Part shown: piece by piece, positions 26,774 through 35,433 of the stretch | Position numbering within the stretch: position 1 is the first letter of the stretch | How the letters are laid out: every line of letters begins with the position of its first letter | Source: Bin87 sp034423595 | Lineage (GTDB): Bacteria; Chloroflexota; Dehalococcoidia; Lucifugimonadales; UBA3495 | Direction: 5' to 3' | DNA length: 64,000 nt | Assembly (NCBI GenBank): GCA_965207025.1 | Contig: OZ242258.1 | Coordinates: forward strand, 1,612,001 to 1,676,000 | Notes under the pieces: model-generated | What the model was told of the DNA's origin: nothing | Database searches by the model: none | What the model saw: the letters and a program-made list of their open reading frames with translations, nothing else | Position numbers and translations under genes: made by a program

Positions 26774-28023
26774 TAAACTGAAGCCAAAGTGAAACCCGCA
26801 TCATTTGTAGGTAGAATTGGTGGCAATTGAGGCAGTAGGCTGGGAAATGGCAGGCAGGGGGTTGAAGTTGGGAATGGATGAGATGGGAGCGCTGCTGGTG
26901 CGGTGGCGCATGGACGAGATGGACGAGGCTGAGGTACGACGGCGGATGTATCGGGCGTCGACACCCCGGGAGCGGGAGCGGTGGCACGCGGTGTGGCTGC
27001 TGACCCAGGGTTGGACGGCGGCGGCAGTAGGTCGAGCCCTGGAGCGGGATGGCCACACCATAGGTCAATGGGCCAGGGCCTTCGCCGAGGGTGGTCCCAA
27101 GGCGCTGGTTTTTGAACAGACTGGTGGTTCCCCCCCGCGTTGGACGTGGAGCAACGAGGCGAGCTGAAAGAGGCGGTGCAGGAGTTGCCGTCGCAGTCGG
27201 GCATCGGAGTATCCAACTGGAACTGGAGGGCGGTGCGCCGGTTTGTGGAAGACCGCTTCGGGTTGGCGCTGAGCCGGAGCAGTTGTCTCAACTATCTGCA
27301 CCGGCTGGGGTTTGTGCTGAAGCGGCCCAAGAAGCGGTTGCTCAAAGCGGACCCGGTGCGGCGGGAAGCTTTCGTGGGGGAGTATGCGACGCTGACTGTG
27401 GCGGCGGCACGGACGGGCACCAAGATATTCTTCGCCGATGAGGCCCACTTTCAGGCCGATGCTGATCTACGGGGCAAGTGGGTGCTGAAAGGCGAGCCGG
27501 CGCTGGTGGAATCCACCAGCCCGCGCCGGGGGGAGAAAGTCAGCTACTACTCAGCGGTGTGTCTGGAGACGGGAGAGGTGGAGGTGATGGAACTGGAGGG
27601 CAACAGCAACGCCGCCACCTCTACCGAATTCCTGCGGCAACTGCGGGCGCGACACACCCAACCGCTGACGGTGATTTGGGACAACTCTCCGGCTCATCGG
27701 GGCGACGCTATCAGAGCTTATCTCACCACGCCCGATTTACGCCTGCGCTTGGTGAACCTGCCCAGCTACAGTCCAGACTTCAACGCTGATGAAGCCATCT
27801 GGGGATGGGCGCGTCAGGAAGCCACCGCCAACCAGTGCCTGGGAACCCGTGCCGCAGTCCGAGAGAAGGTGGGCGGCTTTTTCACCGATCTGACCCAGCG
27901 ACGGGAAGAAGTCAAACATCGCTGCCGAACCGTGCTCCAAGCCAAGGCCGGCGAATTAATCGCCGACACCCAAGCCAACCCGCTCTGCACTGCAAATGTA
28001 GATTTCACCTTGGCTTCGGTTTA
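26774..28023 (+). mobile_element. IS630-family insertion sequence with TA target duplication
   Basis: The ends are inverted repeats (left AACTGAAGCCAAAGTGAAA; right, on the other strand, AACCGAAGCCAAGGTGAAA) flanked by TA at 26774-26775 and 28022-28023, as expected for IS630/Tc1. Length is about 1.25 kb. It interrupts an older transposase gene. Confidence 0.85.
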
Positions 28024-28024
28024 G
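26817..28024 (+). CDS. IS630 transposase in two overlapping frames (possible -1 frameshift)
   Basis: The first frame (26817-27167) encodes the helix-turn-helix part: RMYRASTPRERERWHAVWLL, TAAAVGRALERDGHTIGQW. At the seven-C run near 27130 the reading moves to the -1 frame (27140-28024), giving the rest of the helix domain (NWRAVRRFVEDRFGLALSRS) and the DDE catalytic core: KIFFADEAHF, TVIWDNSPAHRG and DFNADEAIWGW. The C run (TCCCCCCC) is a plausible slippery site, so the full transposase of about 400 residues may be made by programmed frameshifting as in some IS630 members. A simple inactivating mutation is the alternative. The final stop codon uses the flanking TA. Confidence 0.8.
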
Positions 28025-28160
28025 GGGGCGCACCTCCTGAAAGGACACCTCCAGTTGCCAGCGCAGGACAAACCACTCCAGGATCTGGGTCGGGTCCGCC
28101 GCGGGGTCGGTGCAGAGCTTGGGGGCGAAGGTGCCCTGGGGGTCACGAATCAGTACCCAG
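28024..28160 (-). pseudogene. IS701-like transposase remnant, upstream piece
   Basis: Minus-strand codons give WVLIRDPQGTFAPKLCTD, then QILEWFVLRWQLEVSFQEVR, a hallmark of IS701-type DDE transposases (the Glu lies in WQLEVTF). Removing the IS630 element and one TA joins VRP-LGVETQRQW in frame, proving the insertion split this gene. Confidence 0.75.
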
Positions 28161-28701
28161 CAGATGGTGAGGGTCGGGGAGCCGGAGGATGTTGCGGGGC
28201 GTTTTCACGCTTGTCGGTTGCGCTGCCCAGCGTGGTGTAGGTATCGAGCATCTCGTCCACCAGCCGAGCGGCGGTCTCAACGGCCGTCGGATACGCCGGC
28301 GTGGCGGATGTGGTCCCGCCGGAAGGCGCGAGCATCACCTCGCTGGATCCGGGCGACAGGCGGTACGCTCGGTGCATCCGGCGCTGATACCAGCCTTGGT
28401 AGCCGCCCTTGTGATCCGCCTTCTCGGGCACCACGCTGATGATGCCACCGTGTCTGGCGATGCAGAACGGCACCCTCAGGGCCGCTGGCCTGGTTTCGGT
28501 GCCGGCGACGCGGGCTTCTGTCGCTCGGTAGATTCTCTCCCTGGCGGGCCGGTTCAGGTAACCGAGGCCGGCGACCTCCAGGCACTGGCCGATCTCGTGC
28601 CACCTTGGCACCTTCACGTGGTTGAGCACCGAGTTGGGAATGCCGCGCTCTTGGAACGCCCTGGCCAGTTGGGCCAGTTCGTAGGTTGTGGGCTCCTTCA
28701 T
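28150..28701 (-). CDS. Unknown accessory protein
   Basis: 183 residues from ATG 28701, which overlaps the stop of the preceding gene (ATGA). It reads KEPTTYELAQLARAFQERGI, then HEIGQCLEVAGLGYLN, GGIISVVPEKADHKGGYQGW and RRMHRAYRLSPG, and looks like a folded protein of plasmid or phage style. The last 25 residues are Pro/Ser-rich and enter the transposase remnant, so the C-terminus is probably replaced. No family is recognised. Confidence 0.55.
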   Translation of the reverse strand: MKEPTTYELAQLARAFQERGIPNSVLNHVKVPRWHEIGQCLEVAGLGYLNRPARERIYRATEARVAGTETRPAALRVPFCIARHGGIISVVPEKADHKGGYQGWYQRRMHRAYRLSPGSSEVMLAPSGGTTSATPAYPTAVETAARLVDEMLDTYTTLGSATDKRENAPQHPPAPRPSPSAGY

Positions 28702-28949
28702 GTTATCTCTTTCCGGAAGAGGCAACCGGTCCGCTGCGGCTCCTTGCCGTTATCATGGCGGTTCGGCGTGCGGTTCTCCCGTCCGCGTTTTCTCGGTCGT
28801 TCCGGTCCGGCGATTTGCCTGGCCGCCGCTGCCGTGCCCTTGAGCCAGTCCAGCCAGCGTTCCTCGGCTTCGCTGAGTTGCCGGCCTTCCCGGAGCTTCG
28901 CCATGAGGGTGCCGGTTTCGATGGTTTCGTTGACGTAGTTCGTCGTCAT
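28698..28949 (-). CDS. Small helical protein, operon with the next gene
   Basis: 83 residues from ATG 28949, preceded by GGAGACC. It reads TTNYVNETIETGTLMAKLRE, then LSEAEERWLDWLKGTAAAAR, followed by a basic Arg/Lys-rich tail. The stop overlaps the next start, which indicates translational coupling. It could bind nucleic acid through the basic tail; the role is unknown. Confidence 0.55.
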   Translation of the reverse strand: MTTNYVNETIETGTLMAKLREGRQLSEAEERWLDWLKGTAAAARQIAGPERPRKRGRENRTPNRHDNGKEPQRTGCLFRKEIT

Positions 28950-29028
28950 GGTCGGTCTCCGTTCGTGTCGCGGCACGGCGGTCGGGACGGTCAGGGTTCG
29001 GTTGATGATGGTTTCGTCTCCCTCGGGG

Positions 29029-29181
29029 TCAGTCGGCGCTTTCCCGCCAAGCGCAGAAGCGGGTCAGGCCGCCGGTGTCCCGGCGCTGGCTAGTGAGCCG
29101 GGCCAGTGGACAGTGCTGCAGGCAGGCCGGAGGGTCGCCCAGGCGGCGGTTCGAAGGGTGGACGCATTGCGGAGTGGTCAT
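29029..29181 (-). CDS. Very small Cys/His-rich protein
   Basis: 50 residues from ATG 29181 with GGAGAA just upstream. It contains four cysteines and several histidines (TPQCVHPSNRRLGDPPACLQHCPLA, with a later Cys), compatible with one zinc site. It is the first member of the minus-strand run 29181-28150. The next 370 bases upstream show nothing else. Confidence 0.5.
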   Translation of the reverse strand: MTTPQCVHPSNRRLGDPPACLQHCPLARLTSQRRDTGGLTRFCAWRESAD

Positions 29182-29557
29182 GGTTTCTCCGGTTGGTGTC
29201 GGCGCAGAGTTGCCAACGGGAAACCCCGCCGGGTCAACCAGCAGGTCGGCGGCGCAACGCGCTGGCGGCGGGGTTTCGTCGTGGACGATAGCAGTTGGCG
29301 AGGCTTGGGCTGCCCGGGCGTTGGGGTTGGTTGGCGGTGGTTGGCGCGCCGTACATCGGGGACTGCGGCCAGCGCGGCGGGTATGTTGCGCGGACAGGCG
29401 GCTACGATCCACCTGTCCGAGGGACCGTCAACGCGGTTGACTGCATCACTGCTGCATGGATTGACTGACCTTCGAGTGATGAGAACGCGCCCCCGGCCAC
29501 CCAAAACTGGGGGTGCTCGTGAAGCTTCCGCACGCCCGGGCGGAAACGGGGCGTTCG

Positions 29558-29734
29558 CTAAAGGGCGGTGGCCAGCGACAGGCCAGCCCCGGCGGAGCAG
29601 GCTGCCTGGGCCAGGGGGACGAGCCAGAGCCAGCCGATGTCGCGCTTGACGAGAGCGGCGCCGGCCGTGACGACGCTGGCGGCCACCATCGCCGGAGTCA
29701 GGACGGAAAGGTACGCAACCAGCAGTTCGAGCAT
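29558..29734 (-). CDS. Small two-helix membrane protein (58 residues)
   Basis: ATG 29734 follows AGAGGATCCCCT. Two hydrophobic helices (LLVAYLSVLTPAMVAASVVT and WLWLVPLAQAACSAGAGLSL) are joined by a short basic turn (VKRDIG), a holin-like or small pore-like layout. I recognise no family. A similar small gene lies upstream at 30373. Confidence 0.55.
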   Translation of the reverse strand: MLELLVAYLSVLTPAMVAASVVTAGAALVKRDIGWLWLVPLAQAACSAGAGLSLATAL

Positions 29735-29899
29735 AGGGGATCCTCTGGGGGTCGCCGACGGGGACGTACCGGAAGTGCGGGAATTGTGTTGACGTGAGTG
29801 GAGAAATCCCCCGGCCGGTGGTGACCGGGGGACCGGAGGTCTCCGGTGGGAGTTCCGGAAACGTCGAAATCGTAACGGTGTTGCGCTCTCATCAACAAG

Positions 29900-29918
29900 A
29901 AAAAGCCCGGGCGTGGGC
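29900..29918 (-). terminator. Minus-strand terminator
   Basis: On the minus strand GCCCACGCCCGGGC (short stem GCCC/GGGC) is followed by TTTTT. It lies downstream of the gene at 30373-30191. Confidence 0.4.
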
Positions 29919-29978
29919 CTACGGAAGGCGGCGTCCACTGTGATGGCGCGGACCGGCCGGGGGCGTCGCGGCGACAAT

Positions 29979-30140
29979 CAGCCCGCTCGCCTAGGGGATT
30001 TTGCGCGTCAGTTTCGCGGGCTCTGTGTTGTTCGGTGGCGCGATGTGATCTGGTCCCAGAATGTCAGGCCGAGTTGTGCTACCCGACGGCGGCTTCCGTG
30101 TCGTCGTTCTCAACAGCTCCCGATAGGTGGTGAGGCGTTT
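29979..30140. repeat. Dispersed repeat of about 165 bp, copy 2
   Basis: Matches 16408-16575. The rest of the 29735-30190 gap shows no gene. Confidence 0.65.
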
Positions 30141-30190
30141 CGGGGCGCCGGACGAGAGGGCGCAGGCTGATGTCACTACCACCCGGTGGG

Positions 30191-30373
30191 TCAATTCCAC
30201 TTTGCTACTTTTGCACACCTTGAAGTTGCTAGTGACAGGGGGCCGGCCAGGGCGGCGCCGTAGGCGACGATTGCCGCCAGAAAGGTCATTCCGGCCAGGG
30301 CTGGCGCCATGAGCCCAGCCACGCCGGCCGCAACGGCGAGGACGAACAGGGATCCGAAAAGCAGGGTGAACAT
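30191..30373 (-). CDS. Small two-helix membrane protein (60 residues)
   Basis: ATG 30373 follows GAGGAGACGG. The sequence begins FTLLFGSLFVLAVAAGVAGL and continues with a second helix (MTFLAAIVAYGAALAGPLSL). Both helices are Ala/Gly-rich. I recognise no family; like the gene at 29734 it could be a holin-like or envelope peptide. Confidence 0.5.
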   Translation of the reverse strand: MFTLLFGSLFVLAVAAGVAGLMAPALAGMTFLAAIVAYGAALAGPLSLATSRCAKVAKWN

Positions 30374-30653
30374 GCACCGTCTCCTCTTTGCGGCCGGAAC
30401 CGCAGGGGGAGGGCTCAATGTAGTCGATGGCCAGCGGACGGACCGTCGCCCTGCGGCTTGGGGCAGTGCCCCGGCAGGGACGGGCTCAACGGTCGAGCAG
30501 ACCTGTTCCGTGAGGGAACCGGGCCGGGGTTTTGGTTGACGCGGGGGAGCGTTGGCGGGACCTGCTCCCGGGCAAAAATGGCTGTTCGGCGCGGTGGGGT
30601 CGATACACTTGTCGAAAATCACAGGGCGCGAATCGCCCAAAATGGAGGTCTTC

Positions 30654-31322
30654 ATGGGAGGAGGTTCAGGGCTACAAAGCTTGATCGACATTGCGTTCTA
30701 CGCAATCGTGGGTCTGGCGCTCTCGGTGGCGGGGTTCTTCTTCGTCATGGGAGTCATCAGCTACATGGGCGCCGGGGGCGACCAGCAGAAGGTGCAGCAG
30801 GGCGTTGCCGGAATGCGCAACTCGCTGATTGGCGCGGTGCTAATCGGCGGCGCGTCGCTCATCATCAATTTTGTCGTGCTCGACATCGTGAGGCCCGCCG
30901 GTGGTGACGTGGGCTCCATCGGCCAGGGCATCAACTGCGACAGCCTGCTGCAGCAGCAATTGATCGCGAGCCCGCTGTCGACGGCCAACGAGGCCAACGC
31001 CAACGCCATCGTGCAGGCCATTCAGGGCCAGCGGCAGGACGACTGTCCGGTTGATGCGTGGAACCCGGTGATCGGCAACAACGGAGCCCAAGGCTTCTCC
31101 GTCAACGTTCCGTTGTCGTTGACGGACGGCACCAACGCGCCGTCGCAGACTCTTGAGTTCCGGACGAATCCGATCCGGGGCGGCAACGGGGACGTCGGCG
31201 TGCACTTCATCAACGCCGGCGGAACCAGTGATTACAACGGGCAGCCCATCACGCTGCCGCTCAACCAGGCCAAGCGCTGGATGTACATCGCCACCGCCGG
31301 AGCCTGGTATCTCGCACGATAA
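30654..31322 (+). CDS. VirB2/TrbC-like two-helix membrane protein with an extracellular C-terminal domain
   Basis: 222 residues. ATG 30654 has GGAGGT 5 bases upstream; ATG 30642 is an alternative. After a Gly-rich start come two long hydrophobic helices (IAFYAIVGLALSVAGFFFVM and MRNSLIGAVLIGGASLIINF) separated by a polar GDQQKVQQGVAG turn, the layout of VirB2/TrbC pilin-like proteins. Unlike small pilins it carries about 130 further residues, Asn/Gln/Gly-rich with two Cys, ending in KRWMYIATAGAWYLAR. It heads a plus-strand series of envelope genes, though no T4SS ATPase is visible in the window. Confidence 0.65.
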   Translation: MGGGSGLQSLIDIAFYAIVGLALSVAGFFFVMGVISYMGAGGDQQKVQQGVAGMRNSLIGAVLIGGASLIINFVVLDIVRPAGGDVGSIGQGINCDSLLQQQLIASPLSTANEANANAIVQAIQGQRQDDCPVDAWNPVIGNNGAQGFSVNVPLSLTDGTNAPSQTLEFRTNPIRGGNGDVGVHFINAGGTSDYNGQPITLPLNQAKRWMYIATAGAWYLAR

Positions 31323-31401
31323 CGACGGCGCGATGTTTGATCACCGCGGCGACGGGGTCCGGCCGGAGCCCGTCGCCGTCTTCATGGACGAGGAGGTCGC
31401 C

Positions 31402-31701
31402 ATGAACATGAGCGAGGAACGCAAGCACCTGGTGCGAATTTGCGTCTCCTACCTGACGATGCTGGCCGTGGGCGGCGGGATATTCTGGATCGGGACCCTA
31501 TTCCTGACCTTGCTGCCCGACACGACGAGCACCGAGACTTGGTGGGGAGCCGTCGGCCTCGTGGTCGGCGTGGCCTTGGTGGGCACCTTTGCCGTGGGCG
31601 GAGCGCTCATCGCCTGGGCCCGGCGGAACCACCCGCTGCGGCGAGCGGGCATAACGTCTCCGCAGGGTCGCAGCTGGGTTTTCTGGAGCCCGCTCGAGTG
31701 A
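31402..31701 (+). CDS. Two-helix membrane protein
   Basis: 99 residues. ATG 31402 has AGGAGGT 4 bases upstream. Two helices (YLTMLAVGGGIFWIGTLFLT and GAVGLVVGVALVGTFAVGGA) are followed by a basic tail (WARRNHPLRRAG). It starts 80 bases after the VirB2-like gene on the same strand, so probably the same transcript. Size and topology resemble VirB3/PrgI-type proteins, but I see no family motif. A GC-rich hairpin (31752-31772) follows. Confidence 0.6.
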   Translation: MNMSEERKHLVRICVSYLTMLAVGGGIFWIGTLFLTLLPDTTSTETWWGAVGLVVGVALVGTFAVGGALIAWARRNHPLRRAGITSPQGRSWVFWSPLE

Positions 31702-31933
31702 CGAATCGGCTGCAGGGATGACCTGCAGAAGGACCCTGCCAAAATCTCGAACCCCGGCGCTGAGCACCGGGGCCGGGCCGCAGCAATCACACGGCGGTCG
31801 CCGGTAGTGAACCGGCCAACCGGTCGGTCGTCAACGAGGCCCAGAATCGTCTACAGCGTGTCGACGAACTGGCAGGTGGTGCGTCGCCGAATCACGACTG
31901 AACCCAGCGGTCGCCGCGGTGACCCATGGTTCG

Positions 31934-32077
31934 TTACCACCGGGAGCGACGCCGGGGTTCGGGGAGTGGGTCCGGCGCTGGTGCCGTGGCTGCGGCGGTC
32001 CCGCAAGCCGCCAGCGTGATTGCCGGCGTTACTGTAGCGGCAACCAAGAAGTCCACGCGGTGTTTCTTCCTGCTCAT
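31934..32077 (-). CDS. Short lipoprotein, possibly truncated
   Basis: 47 residues from ATG 32077, which has AAGGAAGAGGG upstream. It starts SRKKHRVDFLVAATVTPAIT, then LAACG (lipobox) and a short Ala/Pro tail. Another frame downstream continues in plausible protein style, so a frameshift may have cut a longer lipoprotein. The repeat at 32090-32232 lies directly upstream. Confidence 0.5.
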   Translation of the reverse strand: MSRKKHRVDFLVAATVTPAITLAACGTAAATAPAPDPLPEPRRRSRW

Positions 32078-32089
32078 GTCCCTCTTCCT

Positions 32090-32232
32090 TTCCGCTTTTG
32101 CGAATTGGCAACGAAGTCGCCGGCTGGCGTATTCGAAAACGGTCACGATCCACCCCGGGAGGGCGAGCTGACGGGCAGGTGGGACGGGTCGCTTTTAACA
32201 TCAACTCATCGATCCGGAGGCGACTGGCTTCC
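32090..32232. repeat. Dispersed structured element, copy B
   Basis: Shares AATTGGCAACGAA, GCCGGCTGGCGT and CCACCCCGGGAGGG with copy A, and the AACATCA...TCATC block with copies A and C. It is the most decayed copy: its last hairpin no longer pairs. Confidence 0.55.
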
Positions 32233-32499
32233 GCGCCTGCTGACTCCTGCCATGACGGGATGCCTGCCGAGACGCACAGGAAGCAACTGAGAGTGTTGGA
32301 CCATGACCGAGTAAACGAAGTGCGTCCGAATCCCGCCGGATGTTTACGAAAAGGCGAAGGCGGCCGCCGGGGAGCCGATCACAACGCCCAACGCCTACGT
32401 GGCCGATGTTCTCGAGCGGGAAGCCGGTCGGCCGCGGCATCGGCGGGCGCCGGCGCCCGTTCCGTCGCATGCGTCCCGGGCAATTTCGGAGGTGGCGTT

Positions 32500-32808
32500 A
32501 TGACCGTTCACTTGAAAAATCTGGCCGTGACATCAACGACGGACACCCTCAGCGCCTGCTGCGCCAACGGCCGGGAAGGAGACGTGGTGCAGGCTCTGCG
32601 GCGGGTTTCGTCCGCGGCGGCCACGCTGGCCGACGTCAACTGCGTTCCCTGCCAGACCGCCTACATCGATGTCGAGCATACCCACATCAACATGATGCGG
32701 GTCGCCATCGAAGCCTGCATGTCCGGCCGCGCCGAGCCGGTCGGCGCCGAGGTGGATCCGGGCGTAGGCGCCATTTGCACCCAGACCGACGGGACGGAAC
32801 TCGACTGA
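32500..32808 (+). CDS. MTVHLK-type small cysteine-containing protein
   Basis: 102 residues. ATG 32500 has GGAGGTGG 4 bases upstream. It reads TVHLKNLAVTSTTDTLSACC, then GREGDVVQALRRVSSAAATL, DVNCVPCQTAYIDVEHTHIN, MMRVAIEACM and a short tail with another Cys. A paralogue lies at 21813. The role is unknown; the CC, CxxC and later Cys pattern suggests a metal site or disulfides. The next gene starts 11 bases after its stop, so the two are co-transcribed. Confidence 0.65.
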   Translation: MTVHLKNLAVTSTTDTLSACCANGREGDVVQALRRVSSAAATLADVNCVPCQTAYIDVEHTHINMMRVAIEACMSGRAEPVGAEVDPGVGAICTQTDGTELD

Positions 32809-32819
32809 GAAGGCGCCCC

Positions 32820-33080
32820 ATGGTGGTCAACATCCTGACCCGTCGCCACCTGCTGGTCGGCGGCGTGGGCTGCCTGGTTGCCTGCGGCGTCATGTTGGCC
32901 ATCTGGCTGGGCGCCCTGGCGGGCGGCGAGGTCCAGCCTGTGTTGCGGCCCACGCTCCGCAACGGCTGTGCCATGGCGTTCGCCATCGGCATCGCCTTTC
33001 TGCTCATCCGGCGTTTCGTCCGCAACCCGGAGCCGGTGGAGCCGGAAACCGGTCCGGAGTACGAAACCGACCGGATTTAG
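32820..33080 (+). CDS. Two-helix membrane protein
   Basis: 86 residues from ATG 32820 with GAGAAGG upstream. It reads VVNILTRRHLLVGGVGCLVA with a first helix to about residue 36, a polar loop (GGEVQPVLRPTLRNG), a second helix (CAMAFAIGIAFLLIRRFV) and an acidic Pro-rich tail. It probably shares a transcript with the gene at 32500. I recognise no family. Confidence 0.6.
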   Translation: MVVNILTRRHLLVGGVGCLVACGVMLAIWLGALAGGEVQPVLRPTLRNGCAMAFAIGIAFLLIRRFVRNPEPVEPETGPEYETDRI

Positions 33081-33342
33081 GGTCCGGCCAGTGCGCTGTG
33101 AGCCGCTGTGAGTCCCCCGGACGCTGTGGGGGCAATCACATACCTTGAGGGCGCTATAGGGTGCCCAGAGCCGCCCATGGCGGAAACTTGGGGGCGTCCT
33201 GGTGTCGGCATGGAACGTCCTGCGCTTCCGGCAGCCGCCGCCTGACGACTGGGCGTTGGTCGTTGGGTCGGCGTGTAACACCGATGGTCTTCATCTCCTC
33301 AAAGTTGCGCACATCCACTGGACCTCTGGACTGGCCGGCGGG

Positions 33343-33515
33343 CGCCATTTACGCCTTTGCAAACTGGCCATGAAATTGCCGGCCGGCGTACTCAGAAATG
33401 CCTCTCATCCGCCCCGGGAGGGGGTGCCAACCGACCGGTGGGGGCAGGTCGCATCGCTACCATCAAGTCATCAACCCGCAGAAGGCGGATGTCCCGCACT
33501 GTGCCGGCAACTGCC
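33343..33515. repeat. Dispersed structured element, copy C
   Basis: Shares GCCATTT, TGAAATTGCCGGC, CCCCGGGAGGG and AACCCGCAGAAGGCGG with copy A. GGCGT...ATGCC in copy C corresponds to GCGT...ACGC in copy A, so the stem is kept. It ends about 50 bases before the fibronectin-III gene at 33564. Confidence 0.6.
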
Positions 33516-33563
33516 GGCTGGGGTGGGACACCTTTCGAATTCGACGGAGAAGGAGATGTCGTG

Positions 33564-35264
33564 ATGATGAGCATGATGAGAGCGAGAAGGGTCCTGCCGT
33601 TCCTGATGGCGGTGGCGCTGCTGGCGATGATGGCCGTGCCGGTTTACCAGCAGCCGTCCCCGGCTGCCGCCCAGGGCGCGGAGCCGTTGGCGGCGCCCAC
33701 GGTGACGCTGACCGGGGCGGCGGCCTGCACCCCGGAGAATCCCCGCAGATACTTGGTCGCCTCGTACGGCGCCGTTGAAGGCGCGGACAGGTACGAGTAC
33801 CGTGTCAAGTGGGGCCGGAGCGTCTCCTTCAGCGAGTGGCGGCGGGTGACCAGGGGATCGGGTAGCCGGTGGGCGGTTTCAACTAGGCCCGAACACTACC
33901 TGAAGCCCGGCGAGACCTACGCCGTCCAGATCAGGGCCGTTGACAGCGACGGTGTGCGCGGTGCGGCGGGCTTCGCGCGCTACTCCTACCAGGTGGGCGA
34001 CTTTGACCCGCCCAACGACGTGCGGGTGTCCTACGGGACCGGCGACGACGGCGACTACACCCGCGCCCGGCTGACGTGGCGGGGCGACGCCCGCAGCGGC
34101 GGCTGGTTCGCCGTGCAGAAGCGGGTCATCGGGAAGAAGTGGCAGTCCGGCCCGTGGCGGAAGGCAGCCAGGGTTGACGGCGACGATGAGGCTTCGCCCT
34201 ACCACCACGACGTGAGCGGCCTGGACGAGAAGAAGGGCTACGAGTTCCGCGTGACTGGCCATACGCCCCAGTGCCAGGCCAGCCCGTGGTCGGACATCGC
34301 CGCGCTGTGGCCGGCGCCGGAGCCGCCCACGTTCGAGACTTCGTCGGGTCGCACCGACGGCGGGGCGATGCTGGGCGTCTGGATCACGTCGCCGCAGGAG
34401 AGCGCGGACTACCACACCTTCCGCCTGGACGACGGCGAAGCCGTCCGGATGGCGGAGCCGGTGATGCAGTACCGCTTCGACGTGGCGCTGAACCGGGAGT
34501 ACCGGCTCTGCGTATCGGCGGGGAACGCCCGGGGCGAGAGCGCGGCCGCGTGCGAGACCATGACCATCCGCCCGACCTCGCCCATCGAGCGGCTGGGTAT
34601 GGAGCCTTTGGACCAGGTCGCGGGAGCGCTGGACGTTTCCTGGACGCTGGCGCCGGTGGTCAACCCGACCTGGCACGACGACGACGAGGGCAGCACGCAC
34701 TCGCCTCCGAGCTACCGGGTGGCGCTGCGCGAGGTCGGGACGGGCGATGGCCAATGGCCCAATGCCGACACGCGTTTTCGCATCGTGTACCGCGAGGGAC
34801 GCACGGGCAACGTGGTGCTCGACAACCTGAAGGGCAACACGGTGTACCAAGTGGCGGTGCGGAGCGGCTACTACGGCGAGGACGAGTACCGCTACGCGAC
34901 GGCCCGCACGCTCATGAACCCGGCCCGCAGCGTGGTGGTCGGCTTTGACGACGAGTACGACGGCCGAGCCGTGGTGGGCTGGCAGGCTCCGTCCGACGGC
35001 AGCCAGGCCGGCTACACGGTGGTCTTGCGCGAGACCCACAACAACCAGCGGTTGCGCGTCAAGCGCCCGGGAGCCGACGCGGTGAGCGTGGCGTTCAACG
35101 GGCTTAAGACTGGCCGCTGGTACCACGTGAACGTGAGAGCGGTCGGCGAGGGCAACCGCCGCAGCGCGGTGAAGACCTGCTACTTCAAGCACGGCAGCGA
35201 CGGGTCGCAGAACCATGCGGGAGCCAACACGAGGGTGGCGGGCTCGAGCTGCGCCGCCCGGTAG
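33564..35264 (+). CDS. Secreted multi-domain fibronectin type III protein
   Basis: 566 residues. ATG 33564 has AGGAG 8 bases upstream; GTG 33561 is equivalent. The signal peptide (RRVLPFLMAVALLAMMAVPV) ends near a PAAAQGA site. About five fibronectin-III-like domains follow, recognisable by repeated W...Y and Y(x)V(x)VRA patterns: GETYAVQIRAVDSDG, GYEFRVTGHT, YRLCVSAGNARGES, YQVAVRSGYYGED, WYHVNVRAVGEGNRRS. It should be exported and work in adhesion or glycan/protein binding. It has no anchor, so it is released or non-covalently surface-bound. The 1349-residue cadherin-like gene follows in the same direction. Confidence 0.85.
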   Translation: MMSMMRARRVLPFLMAVALLAMMAVPVYQQPSPAAAQGAEPLAAPTVTLTGAAACTPENPRRYLVASYGAVEGADRYEYRVKWGRSVSFSEWRRVTRGSGSRWAVSTRPEHYLKPGETYAVQIRAVDSDGVRGAAGFARYSYQVGDFDPPNDVRVSYGTGDDGDYTRARLTWRGDARSGGWFAVQKRVIGKKWQSGPWRKAARVDGDDEASPYHHDVSGLDEKKGYEFRVTGHTPQCQASPWSDIAALWPAPEPPTFETSSGRTDGGAMLGVWITSPQESADYHTFRLDDGEAVRMAEPVMQYRFDVALNREYRLCVSAGNARGESAAACETMTIRPTSPIERLGMEPLDQVAGALDVSWTLAPVVNPTWHDDDEGSTHSPPSYRVALREVGTGDGQWPNADTRFRIVYREGRTGNVVLDNLKGNTVYQVAVRSGYYGEDEYRYATARTLMNPARSVVVGFDDEYDGRAVVGWQAPSDGSQAGYTVVLRETHNNQRLRVKRPGADAVSVAFNGLKTGRWYHVNVRAVGEGNRRSAVKTCYFKHGSDGSQNHAGANTRVAGSSCAAR

Positions 35265-35319
35265 CGATTTCCCGCGACGGACCGGCGTGACTGCCGCGGC
35301 CCATACTTGCAACCGAAGG

Positions 35320-35340
35320 GGCGCCGGATGCGCCGGCGCC
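35320..35340 (+). terminator. GC-rich hairpin between two secreted-protein genes
   Basis: GGCGCCGG at 35320-35327 pairs perfectly with CCGGCGCC at 35333-35340. There is no T-run, so it may be a terminator-like or RNA-stabilising hairpin rather than a full intrinsic terminator. Confidence 0.4.
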
Positions 35341-35433
35341 TGCCGTGAAGAACACCGAAACCGGGTGATCGGGCCGGAAACCCGTACGCCCGCGATGATT
35401 CGCCCCACGATGATCCTCCAGAGGAGGCCCCAG

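Noticed and set aside
30654..31322. A complete type IV secretion locus
   Set aside because: Only the VirB2-like topology is present; no VirB4, VirB11 or VirD4 ATPase motifs lie in the neighbouring genes.
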